64,000 bases of DNA. It comes from an uncultured Pseudomonadota bacterium. Its GTDB lineage: Bacteria; Pseudomonadota; Gammaproteobacteria; Burkholderiales; Methylophilaceae. The notes under the pieces are model-generated. The model had not been told where the DNA came from and did no database searches. It was given only the letters and a program-made list of their open reading frames with translations. Position 1 is the first letter of the stretch, and each line of letters starts with the position of its first letter. The position numbers were made by a program, and so were the translations under genes. Where the stretch lies: positions 25,086-89,085 of the forward strand of contig CAILXF010000024.1 of NCBI GenBank assembly GCA_903838125.1, given 5' to 3'. Shown piece after piece: positions 12,006 through 22,656 of this stretch.

Positions 12006-13841
12006 ATGACCATTTCATACTCAATCAAACTTATCCTAACTGACATTAAGCGTTTTTTGGTGGTTAGTGCACTGTTTTTTTGTGCGCTTTTGCAGAGCTC
12101 TGCAGCAAATGCGATCAGCGAGATTTCAATAAGCGCGGAGCGTATAGAGCACGCGCAAGGTGCGACAAAAAATACAACCTTAAACTTAGATCTGCGTGAT
12201 GCGCTCCCTAAACTTAGCTTACGCTCTGGATTTAAAGCTAAATCGTCACCCGACTGGTTTCAACTTAAATTCAATTGTTCGCTGGCATCCAACCTAGGCA
12301 GCGGTCGATGTTCTGAGGGCCTCATCAAAAGTACACATCTTGAGGTGCCCTTTAGTTTTGAACTTGATCGGTTAAGTCTTAACGGGAAACCTGATATCAG
12401 CGCAACCTTAACTTTAAACAATGCCAACTATAGCGATGAAGCAGGCTTGCATGCCACAGAAAAATTCAACGGAAAATTTAAACTTGCGTTGCAGTCAATG
12501 GCGAGGGGTTGGGCTTGGCAAAGCCAAGTAGATTGGTTGTCAGGGGAAGTGTTTTGGCAGCCATTTTATGTGGCCGAAGGCGGGCACCAACTTCAGGCCA
12601 GTGGAACGCTAAATGATATTTTGCTTAATATTGATGTGGCTAGGCTACAAGTTAAGAATGTGGGCGGCTTAGATGTTAGTGGCCAACTTAGGTTGAGTGA
12701 CTACCAATTATTAAGCTTAAATGGCAGTGCCCCTAGCCTAGATTTGGCCGCGGCTTATCCTTTATTATTAAAACCAATGTTAGAAAAGTCGGCACTGTCT
12801 AATATAGAAGTAGGTGGCAAGGCAGCGCTTCAATTTTCTATAAAAAATGCTGAACTAAAGTCTTTTGAGTTGGACTTGCATCACATCGATGTTGCTGACA
12901 TCAACCAGAAGTTTGCCTTTTATAATATCAATGCCAGCCTACCTTGGAGTTATGACGAACCTAAAGAGATTATGTTTAGTTTTGATAGTGGTGAGCTACT
13001 GAATTTACCCTTAGCTAAAACCAATATAGTGGCGACGGTTAATCGGTTTTCCCTTACCTCAAATAATATCCGCTTACCCATATTGGATGGCGCCCTGAGT
13101 TTGTCAGATGTTTCAGCCGCGCGCATTGCCAATCAGTGGTATTGGCATCTACGTGCAAAGCTTGAGCCCATTTCTATGGCAGACTTCAGTTCCAGACTTA
13201 GTTTGCCTCGTATGGACGGTACAGCGTCAGCCGAGATTCCTTTAGTTACCTATGCTGGAGGCAGGCTTACTACCGATGGCAGCCTGCAGCTTAAGGTGTT
13301 TAATGGTGCTGCTACCGTAAGTCAATTAGTGATGCAAAATCCACTAGGAACTACCCCCAAACTTAATGCTGATATTGCTTTACGTAATTTGGATTTAGGG
13401 GCATTAACACGGACATTCTCATTCGGTGCTATTGAAGGCAAGTTGGATGGAGACATTAAGCAGTTGGAGTTGCAAAACTGGAAACCAGTCAAGTTTGATG
13501 CTGTCATACAAAGTAGTGCCGGACGCTACCCGAGAAAAATCTCACAACGCGCAGTGGAAAATATATCTTCACTTGGTGGTGCTGGTGCTGCCGTTGCCAT
13601 ACAGCGCAGTTTTTTACACTTTTTTGAGCAGTTTAATTATCAGGCTATTGGCTTGAGTTGCAAGTTGCGTAATGATGTTTGTACGATGGGTGGCATTGCG
13701 TCAACGCCGGGCGGCTATGTGATTGTCAAAGGTAGTGGCATTCCTGCCATAACAGTGATGGGGTACAATCAAACTGTAGCTTGGACTGATCTGTTGGCAC
13801 GCATTAAGCGTGTCACCACTGGTAATACGATTATTAAGTAA
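12006..13841 (+). CDS. ydbH: YdbH-like AsmA-superfamily protein (putative intermembrane lipid transport)
   Basis: N-terminal signal/TM, repetitive beta-rich sequence, C-terminal segment resembling the YdbH domain; followed by ynbE-like and ydbL-like genes. Confidence 0.7.
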   Translation: MTISYSIKLILTDIKRFLVVSALFFCALLQSSAANAISEISISAERIEHAQGATKNTTLNLDLRDALPKLSLRSGFKAKSSPDWFQLKFNCSLASNLGSGRCSEGLIKSTHLEVPFSFELDRLSLNGKPDISATLTLNNANYSDEAGLHATEKFNGKFKLALQSMARGWAWQSQVDWLSGEVFWQPFYVAEGGHQLQASGTLNDILLNIDVARLQVKNVGGLDVSGQLRLSDYQLLSLNGSAPSLDLAAAYPLLLKPMLEKSALSNIEVGGKAALQFSIKNAELKSFELDLHHIDVADINQKFAFYNINASLPWSYDEPKEIMFSFDSGELLNLPLAKTNIVATVNRFSLTSNNIRLPILDGALSLSDVSAARIANQWYWHLRAKLEPISMADFSSRLSLPRMDGTASAEIPLVTYAGGRLTTDGSLQLKVFNGAATVSQLVMQNPLGTTPKLNADIALRNLDLGALTRTFSFGAIEGKLDGDIKQLELQNWKPVKFDAVIQSSAGRYPRKISQRAVENISSLGGAGAAVAIQRSFLHFFEQFNYQAIGLSCKLRNDVCTMGGIASTPGGYVIVKGSGIPAITVMGYNQTVAWTDLLARIKRVTTGNTIIK

Positions 13842-13861
13842 CCGCGAAATAAGGAGGTAAC

Positions 13862-14071
13862 ATGAAGTTTAGTTTGAAGTCTAGCGTGAAAAATGGCCTC
13901 GCAGTCATGGCATTAGCATTGGTGCTTCCAGCATGTGTGACCATTAATATTTACTTTCCTGCCGCCGCTGCAGAAAAGGCCGCAGATAAGCTTATCGATG
14001 ACATTTGGCAACTAAAAAATAGTGAAAAGGCGAACCCAGCCGAGCCTGTGCCTGTCAGTCCAGCAAAATAA
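13862..14071 (+). CDS. ynbE: YnbE-like lipoprotein
   Basis: Lipobox LVLPACVTINIYFPAAAAEKAADKLIDDIW, characteristic of YnbE. Confidence 0.85.
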   Translation: MKFSLKSSVKNGLAVMALALVLPACVTINIYFPAAAAEKAADKLIDDIWQLKNSEKANPAEPVPVSPAK

Positions 14072-14081
14072 GGAGCACCAC

Positions 14082-14498
14082 ATGAAAAAGATTTTATTTG
14101 GATTATTAGTGATTGCTGGTTTATTGAGCAATCAATTAGCGCTAGCCGCTGCTGATTTAGAACTCAATACCCCCGCCATCTCTGCGCTTAAAGGCAGTAT
14201 GCAGCAACGCCATGGTCAGTTAGCAGGCTTTTACGCTAGTGGAGCTGTTGGTTTGACTCGCGATGGTTTAATTGCTGTCAAAGAAGCTAGTGCTGTAGCA
14301 TTAAAAGACAGGCAAAGTCTGAACTCACTTGTCGCGTCAGAAAACAATGATAGAAATGCTTTGTATAAAGAAATTGCTATTGCCAATGGCCACGCTGAAT
14401 GGGAAGCGGAAATTCGTAGTACCTTTGCACAGCGCTGGGTGCAAAAAGCGCAAAGTGGTTGGTGGTATCAAGATGCTAATGGTTGGGCTAAACGCTAA
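14082..14498 (+). CDS. ydbL: YdbL family protein (DUF1318)
   Basis: Signal peptide plus KGSMQQRHGQLAGFYASGAVGLTRDGLI; AGGAG before the ATG at 14082 (track starts upstream). Confidence 0.85.
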   Translation: MKKILFGLLVIAGLLSNQLALAAADLELNTPAISALKGSMQQRHGQLAGFYASGAVGLTRDGLIAVKEASAVALKDRQSLNSLVASENNDRNALYKEIAIANGHAEWEAEIRSTFAQRWVQKAQSGWWYQDANGWAKR

Positions 14499-14560
14499 AC
14501 TCACATTAACCCCCGATACAGTATTTACCTTGCCAAGTTTAGATTCTTAAAGCCCACGAT

Positions 14561-15349
14561 ATGATCCCGACTTTAGTATTTGATATAGAGACCATCCCTG
14601 ATACTGATGGTCTGCGGATTTTGTATGATTTGCCCGCAGCTATCTCAGATGATGATGTGGCTAATATTGCGCTACATAAACGCCGTCAGCAAAATGGCAG
14701 TGAGTTTTTGCCCTTGCATCAGCACAGTATTTGCGCCATCTCTTGTGCACTTCGTGAAGGTAACAGCTTTAAAGTATGGACGCTAGGCGATGCGAAATCA
14801 ACTGAAGCGGAGATTATTCAGCGCTTTTTTGATGTGATTGATAAGTATACTCCGCAGATTATCTCTTGGAATGGCAGCGGTTTTGATTTACCAGTGTTGC
14901 ATTATCGTGGACTGACACACGGCATTAATGCTGGCCGTTACTGGGACTTGGGTGAGGATGATAAAGAGTTTAAGTGGAATAATTATATAAGCCGTTACCA
15001 CACCCGCCATTTGGATCTAATGGACATTTTGGCGATGTTTAATTCCCGCGCCAATGCGCCTTTAGATGATTTAGCCAAGCTTTGCGGATTCCCTGGAAAA
15101 TTAGGCATGGACGGTAGCAAAGTGTGGGATGCGTATAAGGCAGGGAAGTTAGAAGAAATACGCAATTACTGTGAAACGGATGTCGCGAATACGCATTTGA
15201 TTTTTTTACGCTTTAAGTTAATGCGTGGACAGTTAAGTCAAAATGCCTATGATGCTGAAGTGGCGCTAGTGCGAGAAACCTTGACTGGGTATACCAAAAC
15301 TAATCCTGAACTTCCGCACTGGCCAGACTTTTTGGCAGCTTGGAAGTAA
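14561..15349 (+). CDS. PolB-like 3'-5' exonuclease (DnaQ fold)
   Basis: LVFDIETIPD exo I motif, SWNGSGFDLPVLHYR exo II, Y/D exo III region. Confidence 0.85.
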   Translation: MIPTLVFDIETIPDTDGLRILYDLPAAISDDDVANIALHKRRQQNGSEFLPLHQHSICAISCALREGNSFKVWTLGDAKSTEAEIIQRFFDVIDKYTPQIISWNGSGFDLPVLHYRGLTHGINAGRYWDLGEDDKEFKWNNYISRYHTRHLDLMDILAMFNSRANAPLDDLAKLCGFPGKLGMDGSKVWDAYKAGKLEEIRNYCETDVANTHLIFLRFKLMRGQLSQNAYDAEVALVRETLTGYTKTNPELPHWPDFLAAWK

Positions 15350-15451
15350 CCATAGGATAAGTCGATTGAGGGCTTGTTAACGTTGGTTTAGCAATACCTG
15401 GCACTCAAAATGCGTTAAAATCCCACCCTTACTGCAAACAGGTTTTAGCTC

Positions 15452-16816
15452 ATGGCACGCCGCTCTAGAAATCGTAATTTACCTCCACCAATACCCGAAA
15501 CAAAACATGCGTTTATTGAGTCGCTAGACCAAGAAGGCCGTGGCGTTGCGCATCTTGATGGTAAAACCATATTTATTGATGGCGCCTTGCCTAATGAGCA
15601 GGTGACGTTTCAATCGCACCGCATCAAGCCCAGCTACGAAGTGGCTAATGTGGTTGAAGTATTAAAACAATCCAACCTAAGAGTCACCCCAAAGTGCCCG
15701 CACTATGGGTTATGCGGCGGTTGCAAGTTACAGCATTTGGAGTTTACTGGACAAGTAGCAGCCAAGCAGCGCTTGCTAGAAAATGATTTATGGCACATTG
15801 GCAAAGTAAAGCCAGACAATATGTTGCCGCCCTTATATGGGCCAGCATGGGGTTATCGACACAAAGCGCGTTTAAGTGTGCGCTTTGTTGAAAAGAAAGA
15901 GCGCGTACTTGTCGGTTTTAATGAAAAAGCCACCCGCTATGTTGCTGTGATGGATAGTTGTGAGGTATTGACAACTGAAGTTTCAGCCTTGATCGCCCCT
16001 TTGCAAATATTGATTTTAGGTTTAAGTTTGCGTGAACAAATTCCGCAAATTGAACTTGCGGTAGGCGAGCCTGTAGACAATAAGCCGGTGATTGTGCTGA
16101 TTTTCCGCATTATGGCTGCACTGACTACTGAAGATGAAGTGCAGCTGAAAGCCTTTGCTGATGCACATGCGGTGCAAGTGTGGACGCAGACCAAAGGCCC
16201 CGATACGATTAAGCCATTTTATCCGCTCGATGCGCCACAGTTGAGTTATAGCTTGCCTGAATTTAATCTGCGCTACCCGTTTAAACCCAACGAATTTACA
16301 CAGGTTAATCCTCAAATTAACCAAGTAATGATACGCCGCGCCATGCAATTATTAGCGCCACAAGCGGGTGAAAAAATTGCTGATTTCTTTTGCGGTATTG
16401 GTAACTTCACCTTACCCATCGCGCGAAGTGGTGCAGAGGTATTGGGCTTAGAAGGATTAGCTAATTTGGTTGAGCGTGCCAACGAAAGCGCTGCGCTTAA
16501 TGGCATCACTAATACCCAGTTTGGGGTGTCCGATTTATTTAAAATGACACCGCAAGCACTCACCGAATTAGGCCGTTTTGATAAATGGCTCATTGACCCG
16601 CCACGTGACGGCGCGTTTGAATTAATTAAAGCATTGGATGAAACCAATAGCCCGCAACGGATTGTCTACGTCTCCTGTAGCCCAGCAACCTTAGCACGAG
16701 ACGCTGGTGTGTTAGTGAATGAAAAAGGCTACCGCTTAAAAGCGGCTGGTGTGATTAATATGTTTTCACATACCGCGCATGTGGAATCCATCGCCCTATT
16801 TGAGCGAGAGGCCTAA
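15452..16816 (+). CDS. rlmD: 23S rRNA (uracil(1939)-C(5))-methyltransferase
   Basis: TRAM domain, [14 protein letters not shown] Fe-S motif, [24 protein letters not shown]. Confidence 0.95.
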   Translation: MARRSRNRNLPPPIPETKHAFIESLDQEGRGVAHLDGKTIFIDGALPNEQVTFQSHRIKPSYEVANVVEVLKQSNLRVTPKCPHYGLCGGCKLQHLEFTGQVAAKQRLLENDLWHIGKVKPDNMLPPLYGPAWGYRHKARLSVRFVEKKERVLVGFNEKATRYVAVMDSCEVLTTEVSALIAPLQILILGLSLREQIPQIELAVGEPVDNKPVIVLIFRIMAALTTEDEVQLKAFADAHAVQVWTQTKGPDTIKPFYPLDAPQLSYSLPEFNLRYPFKPNEFTQVNPQINQVMIRRAMQLLAPQAGEKIADFFCGIGNFTLPIARSGAEVLGLEGLANLVERANESAALNGITNTQFGVSDLFKMTPQALTELGRFDKWLIDPPRDGAFELIKALDETNSPQRIVYVSCSPATLARDAGVLVNEKGYRLKAAGVINMFSHTAHVESIALFEREA

Positions 16817-16879
16817 GTAGACACTTCAATTATATATATGTTGTTATTAAGCAACATAGTGTTTGTTTTAAACAATAGT

Positions 16880-16893
16880 TTGATACAGGTCAA
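16880..16893. promoter_or_regulatory. FNR-type box upstream of ompW
   Basis: TTGATACAGGTCAA. Confidence 0.7.
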
Positions 16894-16965
16894 ATCAACA
16901 TTTTTCAGTAAGCCATAAAATCACTCCATCGAATTTGTTTATTTCCTTATGTGGAGAGTTTGAAA

Positions 16966-17664
16966 ATGAAAAAGTCATTATTAGTATTAGCCGTAGTAGC
17001 AGCTTTTGCCCCAGTATTAGCGCAAGCTGAAGCTGGTGATTTTGTAGTACGTTTGCGCGCTACTCATGTTGCACCTGATGAGAGTAGTTCTTTAGGGGCT
17101 ACGACAAATGCAAATATACCTGGTAATCTAGCAAATACAATTTATGGCAGTCCAACTGCAGAACTCCGAGTTGATAGCAATACAATTCCAGAAATTGACT
17201 TCTCTTACTACTTTACTAAGAACATTGCTGCTGAATTGATTTTGGCTGTTGGAACTCGTCATGACGTTACGGTAACACCCGGTGCTGCTGCAGCTAAAAA
17301 TCTTGGTAGTGTAAATCTCTTGCCACCAACACTTACGGCTCAATGGCACTTTAATCCAGATCAAACTTTTGATCCTTATGTTGGTGCAGGTGTTTCCTAT
17401 GTACGCGCTATGGATAATGGACTTAAGGCAGAAGCAGGGGTTCCTATCCGGATTAGCAGAAATTCTTTTGGCCCAGCCATTCAAGCTGGTTTTGATTACA
17501 ACTTGCCTGGTCGCTGGTTAATTAATATGGATATTAAGAAAATCTGGTTTGATACAAAAGTTGAAGCAGAAGGAACGCTTCTTGGTGCCTCTGGATGGCA
17601 CAAAATTGACCAACTTGGAATAGACCCATGGGTTTTATCAGTGGGCTTCGGTAAAAAGTTCTAA
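16966..17664 (+). CDS. ompW: OmpW family outer-membrane protein
   Basis: Signal peptide, FVVRLRATHVAPDESS, DPYVGAGVSY, C-terminal aromatic SVGFGKKF; ATG at 16966 after GGAG. Confidence 0.9.
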   Translation: MKKSLLVLAVVAAFAPVLAQAEAGDFVVRLRATHVAPDESSSLGATTNANIPGNLANTIYGSPTAELRVDSNTIPEIDFSYYFTKNIAAELILAVGTRHDVTVTPGAAAAKNLGSVNLLPPTLTAQWHFNPDQTFDPYVGAGVSYVRAMDNGLKAEAGVPIRISRNSFGPAIQAGFDYNLPGRWLINMDIKKIWFDTKVEAEGTLLGASGWHKIDQLGIDPWVLSVGFGKKF

Positions 17665-17700
17665 GTCAGTTTTAATTAAAGAAATCTCCAGTTCCACCTT

Positions 17701-17731
17701 AGCCCTTACCTTGATGGTAGGGGCTTTTTTT
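17701..17731 (+). terminator. Rho-independent terminator after ompW
   Basis: AGCCCTTACC-TTGAT-GGTAGGGGCTTTTTTT. Confidence 0.85.
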
Positions 17732-17874
17732 ATGCGGTTTAAGGATGTATTTGTATTGCTGTGCGAGGTTTTAATTCAAAATTCAATGAAGCCAAATCAC
17801 GTGACTATCACGCTATCTAATGGCATTACATATGGATTTGTACAAAAAATTTGGAGCCCATGGCCCCAAATGAT

Positions 17875-19302
17875 CTAGATGATTTTTGAGAACCTTGCGC
17901 GATTGCGGTCGGTTTGTAGGTAACGGTCAAACAACATGGCCACGGCACGGACAAAGAACCAGCCCATCTCTGTGACCTGCAGACCAGTGTCTTCTAATAC
18001 GACCATGCCATTGTTTTGAAGCGCCTGAAGTGCCAACAATTCAGTAGCAAAGTAGCTTTTAAAATCTATCATGTAGGCGAGTTCTATTGATTCGTATTGC
18101 AACTGGCCTTGGCACATGATCGCCATAATAACTGCACGGCGTACCAAGTCGTCTCTAGACAATGCTAGGCCTCGCACAACGGGGAAGCGACCTCGATCAA
18201 TATAGTCGTAATACTCTTCTAATGTTTTTGCATTTTGGCTATAAGTCGCACCAACGCGACCAATGGCTGAGACGCCTAGACTGATTAAATCACAGTCTGG
18301 TTGGGTACTATACCCTTGAAAGTTGCGATGCAATCTACCTTGACGTTTGGCGACCGCCAGTGCGTCATCTGGCAAGGCGAAGTGATCCATACCCACGTAA
18401 ACATAACCTGCACCTATAAGGGCTGCCAGTGCATCAGATAGCATGGCAATTTTGGCAGACGCAGCAGGTAATTCATATTCACTGATACGGCGCTGCGGTT
18501 TAAAGCGTTCAGGCAAATGCGCATAGGCATAAAGTGCGATGCGATCTGGACGTAGGTCAACAATCTGTGCCAGCGTACGTGCGAAAGACTCAGGAGTTTG
18601 CTTAGGCAGGCCGTAGATTAAATCTACATTAACTGATTCAAACTGTAATCGGCGTGCAGTTTCAACCAATGAAAATACTTGTTCCGCAGGTTGGATACGA
18701 TGCACTGCTTTTTGCACTTCTTCATCAAAATCTTGGACGCCAAAGCTTAAGCGATTAAAGCCTAAGGCTCTAAGATGGGCGAGACGCTCATCATTCACAG
18801 TACGTGGATCAACCTCAATTGAATACTCACCACCTTCGGCTAATACAAAGTTGCGGCGGATCATGGACATCAGTTCAGATAATTCTGCATCACTAAAAAA
18901 GGTGGGTGAACCACCACCTAAATGCAACTGAGAGATGATTTGTCCAGCACCTAGATGTTGAATATGCATATCAATTTCACGACTAAGGTAGCGCAAGTAT
19001 TCAACGCTACGTTCGTGATGTTTGGTGACAATTTTATTGCAGGCGCAAAAGAAACATAGCGACTCGCAAAATGGAATATGCACATAGATTGACAGTGGTA
19101 AGGCTAAGCCGCCAACACGGCGATTTTCTAAGGCGACTTTATAAGCCTCTTCGGTAAATGCTTCTACAAACCTGTCCGCTGTTGGGTAGGAGGTATAACG
19201 CGGCCCTGAAACATCATACTTCTGTAACATTTCTGCGCTGACGCCAGGCATAATGAAATTTTGGCTTGCTAAAGGTGTTGGTGAAGAGTTATTTGCGTCC
19301 AT
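17875..19302 (-). CDS. hemN: Oxygen-independent coproporphyrinogen III dehydrogenase
   Basis: YVHIPFCESLCFFCACNK radical-SAM cluster, GGGSPTFF. Confidence 0.95.
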   Translation of the reverse strand: MDANNSSPTPLASQNFIMPGVSAEMLQKYDVSGPRYTSYPTADRFVEAFTEEAYKVALENRRVGGLALPLSIYVHIPFCESLCFFCACNKIVTKHHERSVEYLRYLSREIDMHIQHLGAGQIISQLHLGGGSPTFFSDAELSELMSMIRRNFVLAEGGEYSIEVDPRTVNDERLAHLRALGFNRLSFGVQDFDEEVQKAVHRIQPAEQVFSLVETARRLQFESVNVDLIYGLPKQTPESFARTLAQIVDLRPDRIALYAYAHLPERFKPQRRISEYELPAASAKIAMLSDALAALIGAGYVYVGMDHFALPDDALAVAKRQGRLHRNFQGYSTQPDCDLISLGVSAIGRVGATYSQNAKTLEEYYDYIDRGRFPVVRGLALSRDDLVRRAVIMAIMCQGQLQYESIELAYMIDFKSYFATELLALQALQNNGMVVLEDTGLQVTEMGWFFVRAVAMLFDRYLQTDRNRARFSKII

Positions 19303-19337
19303 AATGTTACCCCTGATCTAGGGTATGACTTTGCCAT

Positions 19338-19369
19338 GATTTGAATCATCAAGCTTTGATTCAAATCAA
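19338..19369. promoter_or_regulatory. FNR-type box (19356-19369) inside a larger inverted repeat upstream of hemN
   Basis: TTGATTCAAATCAA; arms GATTTGAATCA / TGATTCAAATC (11 bp perfect). Confidence 0.8.
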
Positions 19370-19500
19370 CATAAGTGAGAGTTAGACCTAGGGATACAAA
19401 AAATGGACGCCATAATAAAAACTAAAAGTGTCATCTGTTTAGGCTAGCTACTATCGCCTTAAAGCTGTATGCTTTAGCCTTAATAAACTCATAGCTCACC

Positions 19501-20232
19501 ATGAATCAACCTACCATTCAAGAAGCGATTAAAGTCGCTTGCTCAAACTGCAACTTACGCGAATTATGCATGCCAGTTGGCTTTGATAGCGAAGATATGC
19601 AGAAGCTAGATGAGGTTGTCGCAACCCGTCGCCGGGTGAAGCAAGGTGATCTTTTATTTGCCAATGGCGAGGAATTTACTTCTTTATTCGCAATTCGCAC
19701 GGGTTTCTTTAAAACCTGTATTTCTAGCGCAGATGGCCGCGAGCAAGTCACGGGCTTTCAGATGGCGGGTGAAATTATTGGGCTAGATGGTATTGTAAGT
19801 GACTTCCATAGTTGCAATGCGATTGCACTTGAAGATGCAGAAGTATGCGTGATGCCGTTTGCCAATATTGAAGACCTGTCACGCGAGTTTCCATTGCTAC
19901 AGCGTCATATGCATAAGGTGATGAGCCGTGAAATTGTGCGTGAGAATGGTGTGATGATGCTATTAGGTAATATGCGCGCTGAAGAGCGCTTAGCGGCTTT
20001 TCTTTTAAACCTAGTACAGCGCCTGCATGCCCGTGGTCTGTCACAAACAGAAATCGTGCTGAGAATGACGCGTGAGGAAATTGGTAGCTACCTGGGTCTC
20101 AAGCTTGAAACAGTGAGTCGTGCTTTTTCAAAATTCAGCGAAGAGGGTATTATCGAAGTGAAGCAACGTTATGTCCGTATTATTGACCCTGAAGCCCTAA
20201 AGAAAATCTTTAATCCACAAACTTACTGTTAA
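19501..20232 (+). CDS. fnr: FNR-type [4Fe-4S] transcriptional regulator (paralogue 1)
   Basis: N-terminal CSNCNLRELC plus EDAEVC; cNMP-binding domain; C-terminal HTH REEIGSYLGLKLETVSRAFSKF. Confidence 0.92.
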   Translation: MNQPTIQEAIKVACSNCNLRELCMPVGFDSEDMQKLDEVVATRRRVKQGDLLFANGEEFTSLFAIRTGFFKTCISSADGREQVTGFQMAGEIIGLDGIVSDFHSCNAIALEDAEVCVMPFANIEDLSREFPLLQRHMHKVMSREIVRENGVMMLLGNMRAEERLAAFLLNLVQRLHARGLSQTEIVLRMTREEIGSYLGLKLETVSRAFSKFSEEGIIEVKQRYVRIIDPEALKKIFNPQTYC

Positions 20233-20284
20233 GCCAATTCCAATGCTGATAGGTCTCAGTGTTAACGCCATTTAAACTTCTAGT

Positions 20285-21148
20285 ATGACTAAACCAATTT
20301 TTCTCAATGAGGCGGATCATAATCGTGATGTTAGCGGTTTGCGCTACATTTACCCTGTGGTATCACGCCGAGCTGAGGGCGTATCCTTAGGCATTAACCT
20401 GAATGTTAATAATGCCTGTAATTGGCGTTGTGTTTATTGTCAGGTGCCGAACCTGACGCGCGGAACGCCTCCCCCGATTGACCTTAATCTATTAGAGCAA
20501 GAGCTACGCATGTTTTTAGGCGAAGTGTTGCATGGTGATTTTATGCAGCGCTATGTGGCAGAGGGTGATCGTCACCTGCAAGATATTGCCTTTTCAGGCA
20601 ATGGTGAACCTACTAGTGCTAAAGAATTTCCGCAGGTGCTTCAGATTGTAGAAAAAATATTGCGTGAATTTGGACTGCTAGATGTGGGGCGTGATAAGCC
20701 CATTAAAGTGCGTCTAATCAGCAATGGTAGTTTAATAGATAAGCCAGCAGTCATTGAGAGCATCCGCCATTTAGCAACGTGTAATGGTGAAGTTTGGTTT
20801 AAGTTGGATGCGGGTACGAAATCAGGAATAGCGCGCATTAATGATGTGAATCTAAATCCAGAGACGCATATAGCGCGGCTCAGGATGTGTGCGCAGGCAT
20901 GCCCTACATTTATACAAACATGCATGTTTGCCATGGATGATTTACCACCAACCGAAGCTGATGTTTCAGCCTATTTAGCACTGGTTGAACAAGTGAAAGA
21001 CGTGGTGCAAGGTGTGCATCTTTATGGACTAGCGCGTCCTTCTTACCAAGCAGAAGCCCCTAGGCTCAGTCGCTTAGCCCCAGAGTGGCTGGAAACGGTG
21101 GCCCAGCGTCTACGTCAACGTGGCTTTGTTGTGCATGTGAGTCCTTAG
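20285..21148 (+). CDS. Radical SAM protein (COG0731-like)
   Basis: NACNWRCVYCQVPN CxxxCxxC, AFSGNGEPT. Confidence 0.82.
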   Translation: MTKPIFLNEADHNRDVSGLRYIYPVVSRRAEGVSLGINLNVNNACNWRCVYCQVPNLTRGTPPPIDLNLLEQELRMFLGEVLHGDFMQRYVAEGDRHLQDIAFSGNGEPTSAKEFPQVLQIVEKILREFGLLDVGRDKPIKVRLISNGSLIDKPAVIESIRHLATCNGEVWFKLDAGTKSGIARINDVNLNPETHIARLRMCAQACPTFIQTCMFAMDDLPPTEADVSAYLALVEQVKDVVQGVHLYGLARPSYQAEAPRLSRLAPEWLETVAQRLRQRGFVVHVSP

Positions 21149-21175
21149 TTCACTCAGTTCCCACTTAGGCAGAAG

Positions 21176-21385
21176 TTAGTCTTCTATTCTAAAGCCGACC
21201 TTAATGGTCACTTGATAGTGTTGTATCTGGCCATTGACGATGTGACCTCGGCTTTCTATTACTTCATACCAGTCCATGTGTTTTACAGTTTGTGCCGCTT
21301 TAGCAATAGCATTACGAATCGCTTCATCTGTGCCATTGGGTGATGATCCAACCAGTTCAATGATTTTGTAAGTATGGGCAGTCAT
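21176..21385 (-). CDS. Dodecin family flavin-binding protein
   Basis: 69 aa; YKIIELVGSSPNGTDEAIRNAIAKAAQTVKHMDWYEV...GHIVNGQIQHYQVTIKVGFR. Confidence 0.92.
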   Translation of the reverse strand: MTAHTYKIIELVGSSPNGTDEAIRNAIAKAAQTVKHMDWYEVIESRGHIVNGQIQHYQVTIKVGFRIED

Positions 21386-21472
21386 GGTTCGCTCCTATCA
21401 AAGTGTGTTTCAATCATACGCTTTTTCTAGCGAACACTAAATGCCTAGTCTGCAGTTAAGTACGCTCTGCTT

Positions 21473-22642
21473 TTAAGCCAAGAATCCAGCAACAGCTCGC
21501 TTAAATGGCGCTATTCTTCTCCCTAAGCGCAAAGTGTTTGCACGTAAAAATCTTGCTGGCAGACTGTCATTTGCATAAAATTTGGCGATTGCATGCGTCG
21601 CTAAAAATAATGGCCGCGTATGGCGTCTATGCGTTTGCTCATATGCGAGTAGTAATTTGCTTGAACCTATGTCTGAACCTGAAGCTAGTGCAGTTTTGAT
21701 AGCCTCGGATAAGGTGGCAACACTTTTTAAGCCAAAATTAAAGCCGTGTGCAGTGACTGGATGCATGCCTACAGCGGCATCACCAATCAAGGCAAACCTA
21801 GGACCAACCAAGCGTTTAGCGTAGACCGTCACTAATGGGTAAGCGTGGCGCGTGGAGACTAAATGCATGTTGCCGAGACGGTGCTTAAAGCGTGAGGAAA
21901 CTTCACGGTTAAAGTCTTCTTCAGGCATCGTCATTAAGTGATTCATTTCATCAGGTGGCAGTGTGATGACCACCGATGACTGCATGCCATTCATCGGTAA
22001 TAGCGCTAAGGTTTGGCCGTAATCAAACCATTCCCATGCGGCTTGTTGGTGCGAAATAGGATGCTCCATAACGCATACCATCATGCTTTTGCCAAAGTCA
22101 TGCAGGTCGGCCGCGATGCCGACAGCGCGACGTGTTTCTGAGTAACGACTATCCGCACCAACCAATAATCTGGTGGTGAGCACATTGCCATCAGCTAGGG
22201 TAAGTTGTATGCAATCTGGCATCGTTTTAATACCGGATACCTGCGTTTCTGTCATCAGGCTAACGGTAGAAGATGATTTTACCGCCTCGTAAGCAGCTTT
22301 ACGAATCAAATGATTAGGCACTAGATGACCCAGTTCACTTTGCTTAGCATCGCTGTGGGTGATATTTAAAGAGAGTAGGGAGCTGCCATTAAAGATACGT
22401 GCATCCATTAAAGGTGAAATATCTGAAGGGTCTATACGCTCCCACAGACCCAGTGTACGCATTAATTTTTCTGATGCATGCGTTAACGCGATTTCTCGAC
22501 CATCAAAAGCAGGATCTGATAAGGAGAGTTCATTTTGGCGTTCTAACAACGTAATACGTAGGCCAGTATCTGCCAGAGCTTTTGCCAAACAAAGCCCAGC
22601 AGGGCCAGCACCAATAATTGCAATATCGACGTTTGTTGTCAT
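21473..22642 (-). CDS. UbiH/UbiM-family FAD-dependent ubiquinone hydroxylase
   Basis: IIGAGPAGLCLAKAL, REIALTHAS, LIGDAAVGMHPVTAHGFNFGL (most UbiM-like). Confidence 0.75.
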   Translation of the reverse strand: MTTNVDIAIIGAGPAGLCLAKALADTGLRITLLERQNELSLSDPAFDGREIALTHASEKLMRTLGLWERIDPSDISPLMDARIFNGSSLLSLNITHSDAKQSELGHLVPNHLIRKAAYEAVKSSSTVSLMTETQVSGIKTMPDCIQLTLADGNVLTTRLLVGADSRYSETRRAVGIAADLHDFGKSMMVCVMEHPISHQQAAWEWFDYGQTLALLPMNGMQSSVVITLPPDEMNHLMTMPEEDFNREVSSRFKHRLGNMHLVSTRHAYPLVTVYAKRLVGPRFALIGDAAVGMHPVTAHGFNFGLKSVATLSEAIKTALASGSDIGSSKLLLAYEQTHRRHTRPLFLATHAIAKFYANDSLPARFLRANTLRLGRRIAPFKRAVAGFLA

Positions 22643-22656
22643 GGTTTAATTGAAAC

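Noticed and set aside
15937-16647. Minus-strand ORFs inside rlmD
   Set aside because: Antisense shadow ORFs of a clear coding gene, low-complexity Ser/Thr/Ala composition and no motifs.
19775-20044. Minus-strand ORF inside fnr
   Set aside because: Antisense to a strongly supported coding region.
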